The notes below the pieces were generated by a model, which was not told the DNA's origin, searched no databases, and saw nothing but the letters and a program-made list of their open reading frames with translations. A stretch of DNA of 64,000 bases. Origin: Eopsaltria australis. Lineage: Eukaryota > Chordata > Aves > Passeriformes > Petroicidae. The stretch is taken from the NCBI GenBank assembly GCA_034509425.1, contig JAVTVJ010000001.1:10373501-10437500 (forward strand). Direction: 5' to 3'. The position numbers were made by a program, and so were the translations under genes. Positions 1 to 11,790 of the stretch are shown here, piece by piece. Positions within the stretch are counted from its first letter, which is position 1; each line of letters starts with the position of its first letter.

Positions 1-3000
1 CAAAACAATGCTGAGCCCTGGGTTAGAAATGCAACTAGGCTGGTAAATCTTGTGTTTTCTCCTTGTCACATTTCAGGAGTAGCTAATTAAATGCAGACTT
101 ACTAAGTGACTAGCACCAGGCCACAGAAAGCTCGCTTCGTTTCTGGGCTCTGCTCTGTACGTGTTCAGCAATGAAATGCTTCTTTCCCTCCTGACCTGTC
201 AAAGGCAAGGGCATCGTATCATGAGCTAGTGCTGGGGGATGTGGGGGTGGGTAAGGAATGGTGGCCCAGAAGTTGAGGTGGACAAAGGCTTGATGATCCA
301 GCTCATATGACCTAATAGGCTGTGTCACTGCCTTTGGGAAACACAAGCCTCCTGACACATGCCCTTGGCTGGAAGGTCAGAATAGAAAAGGCCAAGCTCA
401 GAAAATGAAGCCCTCCAGCTGAGAAAAATAATCCAGCCATGGATTGGAGAAAGCTTTATTTTTTCCTCCAACTTTTTTTTTTTTTTTTTTCCAAATTTTC
501 AGACTTGATGCGTTGCTGTAGTGCACTTCACATCTGATTAAATTAGTCACATTGCATTATGCCATATCAAATGTGACATGTTGCAATGGAATGTGAACAG
601 CATATAAAGATGTACTGGCATCACAGGGCTGCTACCTGCTTCTGACACATCACTCTGTTAGCAGCAGGAAAGGGAGGCATTCAAGGTCCAAATCCTTCCT
701 TGTTGTTTAGTCACGCTCTTGCAGCTAAACGGTAATTTCTTGTATGGTTACTTAATTTTGCATCAAATTAGTAGTCAGTTACTCCAAGAAATTCTTAACT
801 ACCCCACACCTGTTTGTGATAATACACAAGAAAGTATCTAATAAGGATTCATCCCATCCCTTAAAGGCACACGAAATATGCTAAGTGAAAGAAGACTAGC
901 AAGGTGTAGAGCATATAGACAATTGCAACCTACAGACAAGAGGGTAGAGGCATCATGTTATTGCTTGTGTACATACAGTTAGCATTTGGGGGGCTTCAGG
1001 AATCCCACCATGGGGAAACTCTAAAATGTAGCTCCCTGACTAAGCACCTCCTGTTAGACTGATATCAGTGCAGCTCTTGTGGGTCTCTGCAATGCATTGA
1101 AACTACTACATCCATGTAGAACACATGGAAAACTTTAATATCATAGTCTACCTTTCTTAAGGTAAATGCTTGCCTCTCTGCATGTCAACATAGATCAAAA
1201 GATTAAAGAAAATCCATGCTGATTTGATCTGGACCACGCCACTACAAATGCACAGCCCAATTTGCATTCACTCTGGACTTGATGTTTTACCAGGGGTTCT
1301 TGTAGGATAGTTTGAAAGAGACAAGAACAGTTTCAGGAAGATGGTCTACTGAACTGCTTGCCAAGGAGATTCTAGCTCATTGCCACTTTTCTTTCATGTT
1401 CCTAGAAGTCAATACCAGTATCCAGTGTACATGAAATGGCTGAACCTTCCTATGAAATGACCACCTAAGCAGTCAGCAAAGCCATTTTTTTGAGTAATCC
1501 ACCCTAAAAGACCAGAAAGGGGAAGTCCTCCTGGTACTGGGCTATAGGGCTGGCTATACAGCTTATTCTATGTAACTTGTTTTTCATATGTATATAATGA
1601 AATATATTTTATAAACCATGGAAAATTCACTTTGTATTAGTCATCTGAGGATGTAATTTTTTAAGCTACAATTACTAATCACAACTTTTTTCTGTTGTGC
1701 AATACTGTGATTTTTCAGACAATCCTGGAGGTCCCTGGCTGAGGGGTTTTAGGGAGCCAGAGCACAGCAGAAAGGTCTCCTTACTTGAACAAAGCTCCTG
1801 TGACCAAAAGGGTTAAACGAGATGGATGCAATGGGGACTCCCACAACTCAACACCTTGAGACACTACATGAAGCTGAAGAAGGAGGTTGGCCCAGCTGGG
1901 AGTCTTTGATAACTCAGTCTCAGCAAGTCTGATTGCGGTGCTCACGCTCATCACCTTGTGTTCCCTGGGGAAGTTTTGTCCTATTCTGTGATTCCTTCTC
2001 AGCATTCATCTTTCTTGTCCTGGGAAGAGAATAACCAGGTTTTGACAACTTTTGTTGTGCATCTTTTACAGTGGAAGTCCTTTTGCCTAAGGTATCTGGG
2101 CACTGCATTGTCAGGTAAATACACAGTGGCAATATATTTGTGAGCGAAATAGTGTCCAGGCTATAATAATGAAAGTTGTGCTCAGTCTCTTACCCACATT
2201 TTACATTATGCTGTCTGTTTTTCAGACACTATCATAGCCAAATGTGTTCAATCTACACATGAATGCAAATTGATGTTCTGAATTTCCTGATGACATTGCT
2301 CAGTATTCTCTTTCTCACAGTTTCCAGCGTTAACTGAGGGCAGGTATCCCCAGTAAGTGCGTGTGTGTCATGGTGTTTAATGAAAAATTTGTTTGCCTAA
2401 TTAAAATCAAGACTATGGCTGTATACTTAAGAGGAAGCTAACATACCAGAGTGCCTGAACACACAGACCTTGCTTGGGAAAATCGCCATTGTAGGGGTTC
2501 ACCAAGAAGCTAAGCCCACTGAACTATTCTAGTGCCTCTGCAGCTCATATCTGAAAGCCTCATAGAAAAACCTGTAGCTGACATGGGATACATTTCTCTT
2601 TGTTTTTCCCATTCCCTACAATTGGCTAGTTTTGAATCTGTTCCAATGTGTGGTCCAGAAAGGGAGGATCAGTCCCATTCATAGATTGTCCTGGCTTCCC
2701 TTTTCTGTCTTTCTGTGGTTCCTCTTTCTTCTCATTCAATGTGATACATATTGAGCAGATGAAATGAATAACAAAAGGCAGCTGTGTTGTAATTAATGCA
2801 CGTATGTAAAACCAGTACCTGCATAGCTGACCTTTCCATTTCTCTGTATTTGGCTGGGTATAAAAGAAACTGCCAACACAATTTTCCATTGGCAATGATG
2901 TGTTTATGACTGTTCCGAACTGTAACACCTTCTATTTTCTGATGGATGAATATAGTAAGAAGGATGGTGATTGTGAAACCAGGTCTGGATCCAAGGCAAT

Positions 3001-5149
3001 CCAGTGCAGTGCTTCTTCAGAAGTTTGAATCAGTTCCAGGATAACTAAGATGTGCTCTCAACATTTCCTGGATTCATCTGCTCAAGTAGTCTCTGTTCCA
3101 AACTTGGGAAATTTGAAAGAAATACATCAAATACATGGTCATATACTCACACCTGCAGCATGTCTGATGGAGAGCAAAGGGCTGATGTTTGAAGGAGGCT
3201 GATGGGTTTGTACTTCCAAAGGAGAATCCTTGGAGGAGGAAGCTGTGCACAGCACAAAAGGAATCTCAGGCTCAAGAGTGTATCTCAGGTTGGTTCTGAA
3301 TTAGAAACACAATGGCTTTCCTCCTAGGCTGTGCAAGATCTTTCTTGCCACGTGTCATCATTAAAAAGGAGCACCTTCCTACTACCCCTTACTGGCTGTA
3401 TCCGTGAGTGGAATAAGTCCTATACAACAACTCAGGCAGACCTTTTCTGAGGCTTAGGGGTTAAGCTCATACATGGGTGTATGACCTGGTCTTTGGCTGG
3501 CAGTGACTTCACATGAATGTGGCATTTGAGCAGCTGCAGTCTGGTTTGGGGTTGCTATAATTTACACGACAGATGATGCTGGCTCCTATCCAGGCCAGGA
3601 TCTGGGAGACCACAGTCCTTGTACTCATTGGTTAGCCCAGTAAAGATGGGGAAATTTGATGCTGCCCCAGCAGTAAAGCCAGGATTTTAACTGCCTCTTC
3701 AGCCATTTGATTTGTCTGGAGACTGGTATGCGTATCTCAGTGCTGGGAAAAGTAGAGCAAACACAATTTAATACTGAAGTCACAGGAAAAGCTGTGATGT
3801 TGCCCTCCCTCTTCATCCACTTGGTTTAGTCTGATAAGCAAGAAGCATCCAAAGTGCTTCCAGGAACACGTGTGCCCACACAGACATGATGATCAGAGCA
3901 TGGCCATTGGTGCAGCCAGAGCCATGTGTTTCCAGCCACCAACAAACCCTGTGCTGCAGGGGCACAAGAGGAGCAGGAGTTTCTGCTTTTGCAGAAGGAG
4001 TGGGAGGTTTAAAAAAGCCCTATGAATTAGGACTGCTATTGCAGGGAAACTACTGTTTGATCACTCCTGAGCTTCATGTTTGCCTCTGGAAGGCTCAGCT
4101 GAATGGGGAGAAGGAGGAATTGTTATTAAGCCTAGTAAACATGAGGCCACAAATTTAGGAGTGCAGGCATCTTGGGCTCTGTACAGGCAAGAAATAAGAG
4201 AGTGTCTTCTGAAGGAGCCATTTCAGGTCCCCTGAGATCTGCATGGCTGCCTAAGGCTTTTCTCCCTGCCCTGGCTTCATGGAGACCTCTCAGGCACCAC
4301 GCTGGTGGCTCAGTCATTACAGTTTAGGTGAATCCAGCCCTTCAAGCTCAGACACCCGGACAAGTTACTGCAGGGCTACAAGGGACTGTTAGGAAATAAA
4401 CTTCAGCGTATTTTGCTTCAGAAAAGCATCCAGACATCTCCCTGTGTGCTGCTAGGGCTTGTCTCTTGTGGAGCTGCCTGCTGTCTGCCAACCCCCGGGA
4501 GTCACTTGAAAGATAGCAAAGGCTCTTTAGGGGCAAGGAAGCAGAGGCCACGGGAGGTAAGGATGGCACAAGGCCATGGGGTGGTCCAGAGGAAGGTTTA
4601 GAATTAATGATTGGGATTGACTGTTTGTTTATTCCTCACCCTTAACTGGCAAAGGCTGTTCTGACTCTCATTCAAAACAGAAGCAAGGCAGCAGGTACTT
4701 TGTGAATGGGGAAAAGAAGATGCCTGAGGGACACCTTCAGCTCCCCAGAGATGCCACTGGTGAAACGAGCATGGTTAAGAGGCTACTTTCCTTGGTAGCC
4801 ACCTAAATCTAATCTGAGGAGCACCCAGGAGGGCTTGTGAGCTCCCACAGCCAGGTGCTCGCTCCAGCTGAGCCCACGAAGTTCCTCATGCTCCAGCTCC
4901 TACAGGAAAGAAACCTGGGCATGTGTAAATCAGACTCCAGAAAGGAGTCAAACTCTGGCATGAGACCTCAGCATCTTGACACAGCCTCTTTCCTGAGGAA
5001 GACAGAGGAAAGGAAATCTGTGTCAGAAGACCTTCCCTCAGTGTTTAGTGGAGCCTCTCTACGCTGCCACTGAAGCCCAGCAGAGCCTTGCCTGTTATTT
5101 CTTCTTCTTACCCAGGCAGCAGGTAACAGCTTTGCTGGTGGATATGCAG
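1..5149. other. Non-coding stretch, no gene recognised
   Basis: Only short chance reading frames on both strands, none over about 100 codons and none with a recognisable domain. Apart from the poly-T run listed separately, no interspersed repeat was recognised. The sequence has the low-CpG, AT-leaning texture of vertebrate intergenic or intronic DNA. Confidence 0.6.
473..490. repeat. Poly-T run
   Basis: Eighteen consecutive T residues. No recognisable retroposon body lies on either side, so it is simple low-complexity sequence rather than a proven retrotransposon tail. Confidence 0.9.
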
Positions 5150-5480
5150 CCAACTCGTGGGGACATTTTCCAGTTATTCACAGCCAGGCGTTATAGCAGA
5201 GTGCAAGCTAATCTGCTAGCTACTGAATTTGCATATACACAGGATTTAATAGCAAGTGAAATGCACTTTCTGTGAACTCTGTAGCTCTTATACAACATTT
5301 TCAGTTAATATCTGCTCACTCGAGTTAATAGATTTCTCCTATAATATTTACAAGACTGTATGGACTCTCTCTTTTGACTAATTAACACATCTTTAAATTC
5401 CTTTAACTAAAGCTTTTCGTTTTCTGGTGAATAATATTTGATTTATCAGGCTTTAGATCCAACTATTTGGGGGGAGGAGT
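5150..5480. promoter_or_regulatory. Possible conserved noncoding element
   Basis: AT-rich stretch with clustered homeodomain-type TAAT/ATTA words, an octamer-like ATTTGCATA near 5228 and no repeat signature. This texture is common in vertebrate conserved noncoding elements. The call rests on texture and motifs only; conservation was not tested. Confidence 0.25.
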
Positions 5481-7649
5481 CATTGGCTTGTTAAAAAACA
5501 GTCTTTAATATTCTGTCCTCCCATAGTAAGGCAACGTAGCAAGTCTTGCACTATGTTGTTTGGTGTTTTGAAAGCTTCCATTTTATCTGTGCTTTCATTT
5601 TAATGGTGCCATTTCACTTTATGTGAGGAAACCAGGGTAACTGATTTTTTCAGAGTTAATTGTTCAGAGAACTACACCTTCACTCCAAGCCCGATTCTGC
5701 TTACAAGAAATACACATAACCATGAAAACTGGCATTGCCTTTGTCCCAGGAGACTGAGCACTGCTTTGTGGTGAAAATTATGTTTGCCTCAAACCAATAG
5801 GAAAAAAAAAAAAAAACAAAAACAAAGCAGGATAAAATCCTCTACCATCTACCACAGCTTGTGTCACCAGAATTGCTGAAGAACTGGAAACACAGTCTTC
5901 CATACTGGAAAAGTTACTCATAGCCTTTACAGAAAGAATAGATTAGAAGCTGATGCCTTCAAAACAGAGCTCCACACTTCTATAACTAGAGGAAAGCTAT
6001 GTCTGCTTTTCCTCATAATGAACCCTCAGTATCAACTGCACATTTGATTTTTCTCAAAGTGCACTTGTGTACTCTTCTTGGAGTGCCTGCTTCTGGACTC
6101 ACATCATCAGGCACGGACATTTGACTCTTTTTTAATTCCTCACTTCAGCGCCTCTGTGCTGCAATTAAAGTTTATCCACGAGAATAGTCAGTCAAAGTAG
6201 ATAGCACAGGTCTTTGTAAGAGGAGACCTTCGCTTTAACGGGCAATAAAAACTTTGTTTAAAAAAACCCACACAAGTGGCATCTGATTTAACAGCCTTTG
6301 AACTCAGCAGCCTTAGTGTGGAAGTTCAGGGTGTATGGCTATTTGTTCAGGTGGATACCACTGACACTTGGGGGTCATATTTTTCAGATTTTCTTTCCTA
6401 TCATAACACTAAGCGATTTCTTTTTAAAACAAGAAAAAATAAAGCTGACACCACAGAGAGAGTGAAGAGGACAATCTGTCTCTTGTAATCCTTGCAGGGG
6501 CTTTTGCGTTTAAATAATGCAACATGGTAGTCTCAGAATCTTCAAGAACAGGTTTGAGTATCAATATTCACTAGTAAGTGTATCCCTGCTAGGTAAATTG
6601 AAGCAGTTTTCTGCTTTTTCTTGCTGGAAAAAAAAAATCTGTTCCATAATGCTCCAGGTATTACTTAAAATGCATTAAGTACTAGTATGCTTACACATAA
6701 AGGTAAAAAAGCAACAACAACACAGACCAGCAAACACCTTTTCATTGTTTTATTTCTATAGTGAAATTTACCTTCCCACATGGAAAAATAAAGCAAATAG
6801 TAATATAGCTCCCTAAATATACTTTTCATAATGACCTTATAATAAGCAAAGCTGGTGGCCTCACATGTTATATAGTTCTATTAAAACAAAAGTGCCTGCT
6901 TATTAACTTCCCTTACTCAGACATTTTTACTGAAGTTCTCAATACCAGGTGTCTACCCAAGCCAACTAATTTTAAAAATCTTTTTGCCAATTCTTTTCAG
7001 CTTTTTTCCAATCTACCTTAGAAAACCAGTAAGGGTATTGTTCTTCCCAAATTTAAAATTCTGGTAGTCTTAACTCTGAGGCTTTTGAAGGGCTTATGCT
7101 TCAAAACAAGGATCTGATATTTGGCACAGTGTGACCTTTCCAGGAGGTGATTTACCATGCAAACCCTTCAAAACATGAAGCATCAAGCTTCTGAAGGGTT
7201 AGATTTTAAGAGCTTCATGTCTCAAGATCTGGTTCCCATTAGGCATGGTCCAGACAATGATCAACCAGCATTTTCTCAAAGTTTTCAAATTCCTGGCATG
7301 GATGGGTTGGAGCTGGGTAGAGACTCAATGCAAGCTCGTGGGAGCTCTTTCATGATCACAGTGCACTCCCAGTAGGGCACCAGCAGCCTGGCTCAGTAAT
7401 AGTTGTTCTCATGGGACCTTTGTTTTGTTGTCTCATTGGAAATATCAGAACATTCAGAGGTGTTGAGGACCCTAATAATGGCAGTTCTTTAAATAAATGC
7501 TGTGCTTTGGGTAATACTTGCATAATACTTACTCTCCTATGCACACACCTTATATGAAAGAGCCATATGCACAGATGCACATGGGTTGTTCTGAAAGTTC
7601 AGACTCTTGGTGCCTCAAATTCAGGACTTGAAATTCATGAATACTCTGG
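5481..7649. other. Non-coding stretch with an A-rich tract
   Basis: No gene or interspersed repeat recognised. It holds the A-rich tract at 5802-5826 and AT-rich unique sequence, including several short AATAAA-like words that have no gene context. Confidence 0.55.
5802..5826. repeat. A-rich low-complexity tract
   Basis: A run of 15 A followed by A-rich CAAA-type units. No element body was recognised upstream on the plus strand. Confidence 0.85.
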
Positions 7650-7740
7650 ATCTTTATTTCTGTGGGCCTCAGTTCACCATTTATAAAACACAGACAACAG
7701 TCTTTATTTTATACCAGTGTTGTGAAAATATTCTTCCTTA
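7650..7740 (+). repeat. Ancient MIR/CORE-SINE-like fragment
   Basis: The segment reads like the 3' half of MIR/CORE-type SINEs: a CCTCAGTT word, then an ATTTATAAAA word (family norm close to ATCTGTAAAATGG), then ACAACAGT and GTTGTGAAAAT in the family's order and spacing. It is strongly diverged, as expected for an amniote-age relic. The exact family was not determined; a profile search would settle it. Confidence 0.55.
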
Positions 7741-8459
7741 CTGTTTGAGGCCATCCGGTTCTACAGTGAGGTGTACCATAAACATGCCCACAAAGAGATG
7801 TGGAATTCTGTCTTCTGAACAGGATTTGAATGTTGTGAAATACATAAAACACATGACTACACACCAAACAGCTGAAAGACAACATTGGATAGTTGTCCAG
7901 TCTTTTCAGACAGTGAGTCCTGCAAAGATTCAATGGAAGAAATGGAATTTGATCAGGTAACAAAGAATCTTATTTGAATATGACATTCATTCAAGGACAA
8001 TCTGAATTCTGGGTTTGAGATCTTCATAAATGCTTGCTTATGCATCTTCTTTTTATCTTGTATTTTATAACACTCTTTTAATTTTGTTTGTGTGATACAA
8101 TCTAAAGCATGAAAGGATCACTTTGGCAAGCAAACACTGCCATTCATCTGTGCTGCAGAATTAATTTCATTTGTGACTGCTGAAAACAAAACCATGGTGA
8201 ATATACTTCTTTTAAAGTGCGTCAGTGTAAAATGACATTTAACATAGAAGATATCTTCAATTAAAAAGAAAAAAAAAATAGTGAATCAGGGAAGAAATGA
8301 ACAAAAGAAACAGTATGCCCAAGAAAGTACTCATTTAGTCTAACAGAGGGCTGAGAAGAGCTATTGAACAATTTCATTATCACATCCTTTTCAAAGAAGG
8401 AAGGCTCCTGCTTTCCTATTTCATGATAATTGGATGAAGAAATGTGGGTGGGAGCACAA
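7741..8459. other. Non-coding stretch, nothing recognised
   Basis: Unique AT-rich sequence with short overlapping reading frames only. An A-rich run lies at about 8262-8279. No repeat or RNA gene was recognised. Confidence 0.55.
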
Positions 8460-8770
8460 TTCATTGCAGAATTTGATGAATTATTTACTAATTAAGGAGA
8501 GAAACAGGATAGTTTGTGCTATATTACTTTGATATGAATGTTCCTTTTATTATATTATTTATACACATGCAATTGTTGCTTTTATTAACTAAGAGGTTAA
8601 TCACTTGAATGGGATGCTTTGCATTCTTTACAATTACATACCCCAGCAAATTGGCTAATTTTATGTGAAAAAAATAACCTAGCAATTTTTCTAGTACTTA
8701 TCTGTATGGCGCAGTTTAATAACATTTTTGCACTGTGTAAAATGAATAAACCAGCTGGTCTTGTGTTTTG
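8460..8770. promoter_or_regulatory. Possible conserved noncoding element
   Basis: AT-rich block dense in TAAT/ATTA words, including ACTAATTAAG near 8488 and TTAATCACTTGA near 8597, with an isolated CpG in ATGGCGCAG. No repeat signature. Texture-based call only. Confidence 0.22.
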
Positions 8771-11689
8771 GCAGCAGCCCTGCACATTGCACCATGGCAC
8801 ACACGGGCTCAGGAGCCCTGGTTGGGGTTCAGGCACACTGCAGAGGTGATGACACACAACTCCCCCAGGCTGGAAGATGAACCTGATGACGTACTATGCA
8901 TCCAGACAGCCTGTTTATGGGACAGGCTTGAGAATGACTTCAAAGGTGACTGCCTTGCTTTTTTTCTGCAGCTGAGAGTGCCATTTTGTTCTAGGGATGT
9001 TGTTTCTGTAGCAAATCCATCTCTGTATAGACATTAAAATTGAAATTAAAACTGCCCTGCAGGTGTATGTGTTACACCCTGGTAGTGCAGAGGATGGAGA
9101 GAACCCCTCCCACACTCAGCCCTTTGATTTCTGGGGCTGAAGGACTCATCCCTTGCACTGCTGCAAAGCCTCAATGTCTCTGCATGCAGAGCACTGGTGC
9201 CACTAAACTGCCCACAAGCCTTTCCCCCGGTACCATCAGCCAGACTGACCCTGACAAGCCCCTTGGTGGTAATTCCTCTCTGCTGTCGTTCCACAGAAAG
9301 TACATCCAGGACTTTGTGAACTGGTGCTGTTCAGATAAGATCCAAATAATGGAAAATGTGCCTGAAGGAAAAGGATTTTTCATCTGGACATCTCTTCATA
9401 TCTAGATCACCTCACCAGAACTCCAGAGCCCACACTGTAGCTGTCCATACCGCTTAATTTTTATTTTTTACACACACACACAGATTGTTAAAAAAAAAAC
9501 ACCCAAACATATGGTCTCCAGACAGAAACACCTACCTCTATTTAAAATATATAAAAATATGAAAGAATCTCTGTTTAGATTCCGCATTCACATGCCCCAC
9601 CCTTTCTTCCCTGATGCATATAAAGACATTGATATGTTAACATCATTTGTTAGTCATTAGAAAAGTAAGTAAAAGTACATGGTTTGAGTTGATGATGTAA
9701 TAAGTTATTTAATGATTTTCACTGATTCAATGAAAAAGTATATCTTATTGTTCACTAGAGATGGGGGATGGGAAGCTAATATACGTTTTGCTTTAGATAT
9801 GAAGCATTTTGGGAACATTAATGGATTTTTTTTTCAATTGTAACCACATGGGGCTTTATTAAATTTTTTAATGAAAAAAAAAATGCAGATGGGGCAGCTC
9901 AGCCATCTAGCTCACTTTTCACATCTTCATAACACACTACAGTGCAGCCAAACCAAGCATTCATGACTGCAACCCTGGGAAGGTCTGGGGAAAGCCTGAG
10001 CCCTACAGTGAAGGAGTCCATTCTCCACTGCCAGGCGTAGACTTTTTTTTCCATTTATCAAACTTTTCCCTCCACAAGAGAGCACAGGAACACTCTGACT
10101 GTTGTGGTTGTTCTGTGCAAGCATCCTTCTTTTACCATGCATTACTGGGACACAGCTGGACATGACCCAGGAGTCCTCAATAGTTGAATCCAGGAGGAAA
10201 AGCATTCTTAACTTGTCCGAGATGACTGAACTTCCCCATCACTTGGCAGCTGTATTCCAAAAAAGACATGAGTCAAACATAAGTATCCTACATACCCAGA
10301 AGGAAATTAAAGGGTGAGAAAATAATGATAGTAGGAGAGAAGCACAGTCTATGTTCTCCGGTTGTCCAGGGAAGAAAGCATGCTTACAGCACAGAAGCAT
10401 GACTGACCTTCAAATCATTATCAGGTTTGGCAGACAAAATTCACTCTCAGAATCAATTTCACTTCAAAATAGTTGTTCCAAATAGACAAACAAAACACAC
10501 ACATAAATATAATAAATTAAAAAAATCTTATGGAACAGTAGTGGTAAACCTTCAATTTAATAATGTCAAAATGTGCTAAGGAAAAGCATCAGCATAACGA
10601 TGATACCAGCCACCTATTTCATGGAGCTGTGGATGTGTAATTAAAAGAAGTTTTCCAAGTGAATTTTCTTTTACCTCACTGAAATGCTTCATTTCAGGAA
10701 GATTACATGAAAAACTCCATCAACACTGACATCTTTCTCTCAAACATTTATTCATTAACAAATCTGTGCCCTTTTTGTAATGGAAAATCCATCAATCAAA
10801 ACTTTTTAACTTGCCCCTACCTTTCTATTGTTGAAAAAATCAGTCTCCCAGTCTGGGCTGGGAAGCAGCCCTTGGGTGAGGAGATGCACAAAAGGCTGTG
10901 GGGGGGTACAGGAGCCCTCAGGAATGGGCACCACCAAGCCTGAGAATCAGGGAGGTCTCGTCCCCTCAGGCAGAGCTGCTGATATTGAGCACAAAGCTGG
11001 GCTGGGGGCAGCAGCAGGCTGACCTTTCCTTCCTGGAGCCTCAGCATGTGGTATCACAACACAGAGCCTCAAAGTGGGGGGAAGGAATATGCTCAGTCCG
11101 GGACTGCCCCCCCGAGATAGACACAGATGCTCCTAACACACCAATCCAACCATGTTGCTCTGAATTTGAGGGCTTATTGGATTCAAGACATCCAGTCACA
11201 GCCTGAACCTGTAAAGAAGCTGTGTGCTGAGCAGGGCTACTGACTTGTGGCAGACGAAAAAGAACCCAGTAGTAGTGATAACTCAGCTTGAAGAGTATGC
11301 TGAACCAGCTTTGCACTCAATTTTGCCTCATCTTGAAGAGAGGAGAGGCAAATACCTCAATGGGATGTGGAGCTCTAATATCAGGAAAATCAAGAAGTCA
11401 CAGTTTTTCACACACACTTTGATGTCCTGTTTTTCCCTGTCTTTCCCAGCTTTAAGAGCCTTGTATTTGCTTGGGTGCTGTGTGAAAGCTGCACTGGTCA
11501 AGTGAAACCATTGTGATGCTTCAATATGGCTGGGCTAGCTGTATCTGCACTTTTAAAATGAAAACTTAATAACAGTCCATATGGTTATAATTAAAGAAAA
11601 ATCCATTTACATCTTAAAATGCACACATTTTATTGAAACCAGGCTACATAAACACATCTGGAACACAGCTTTAGATAAAAAGCATATGC
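8771..11689. other. Non-coding stretch with small simple repeats
   Basis: No gene recognised. It contains a short CA run at about 9470-9482, an A-run near 9490-9500 and a moderately GC-rich patch at 10840-11160 with chance frames on both strands. No interspersed repeat was recognised. Confidence 0.55.
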
Positions 11690-11690
11690 A

Positions 11691-11790
11691 GGGTCTGATT
11701 CTGTCATTGCTCATGCTGGAGTAAGAAAAACTTTACACCATCAAAGCCAGTTGACAGGTGTAAGGGAGATGAGAATCTGACCTTGGGCCT
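11691..11790. repeat. Ancient amniote repeat with nested inverted repeats
   Basis: GGTCTGATTCTG (11692-11703) is nearly the reverse complement of GAGAATCTGACCT (11771-11783). Inside it, TTACACC (11733-11739) is the exact inverse of GGTGTAA (11757-11763). Text of this kind, with a GGTCTGATTCTG start, paired TTACACC/GGTGTAA and an AGAATCTGACCT end, is familiar from old repeats shared by turtles, crocodilians and birds. The family name is uncertain. Confidence 0.5.
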
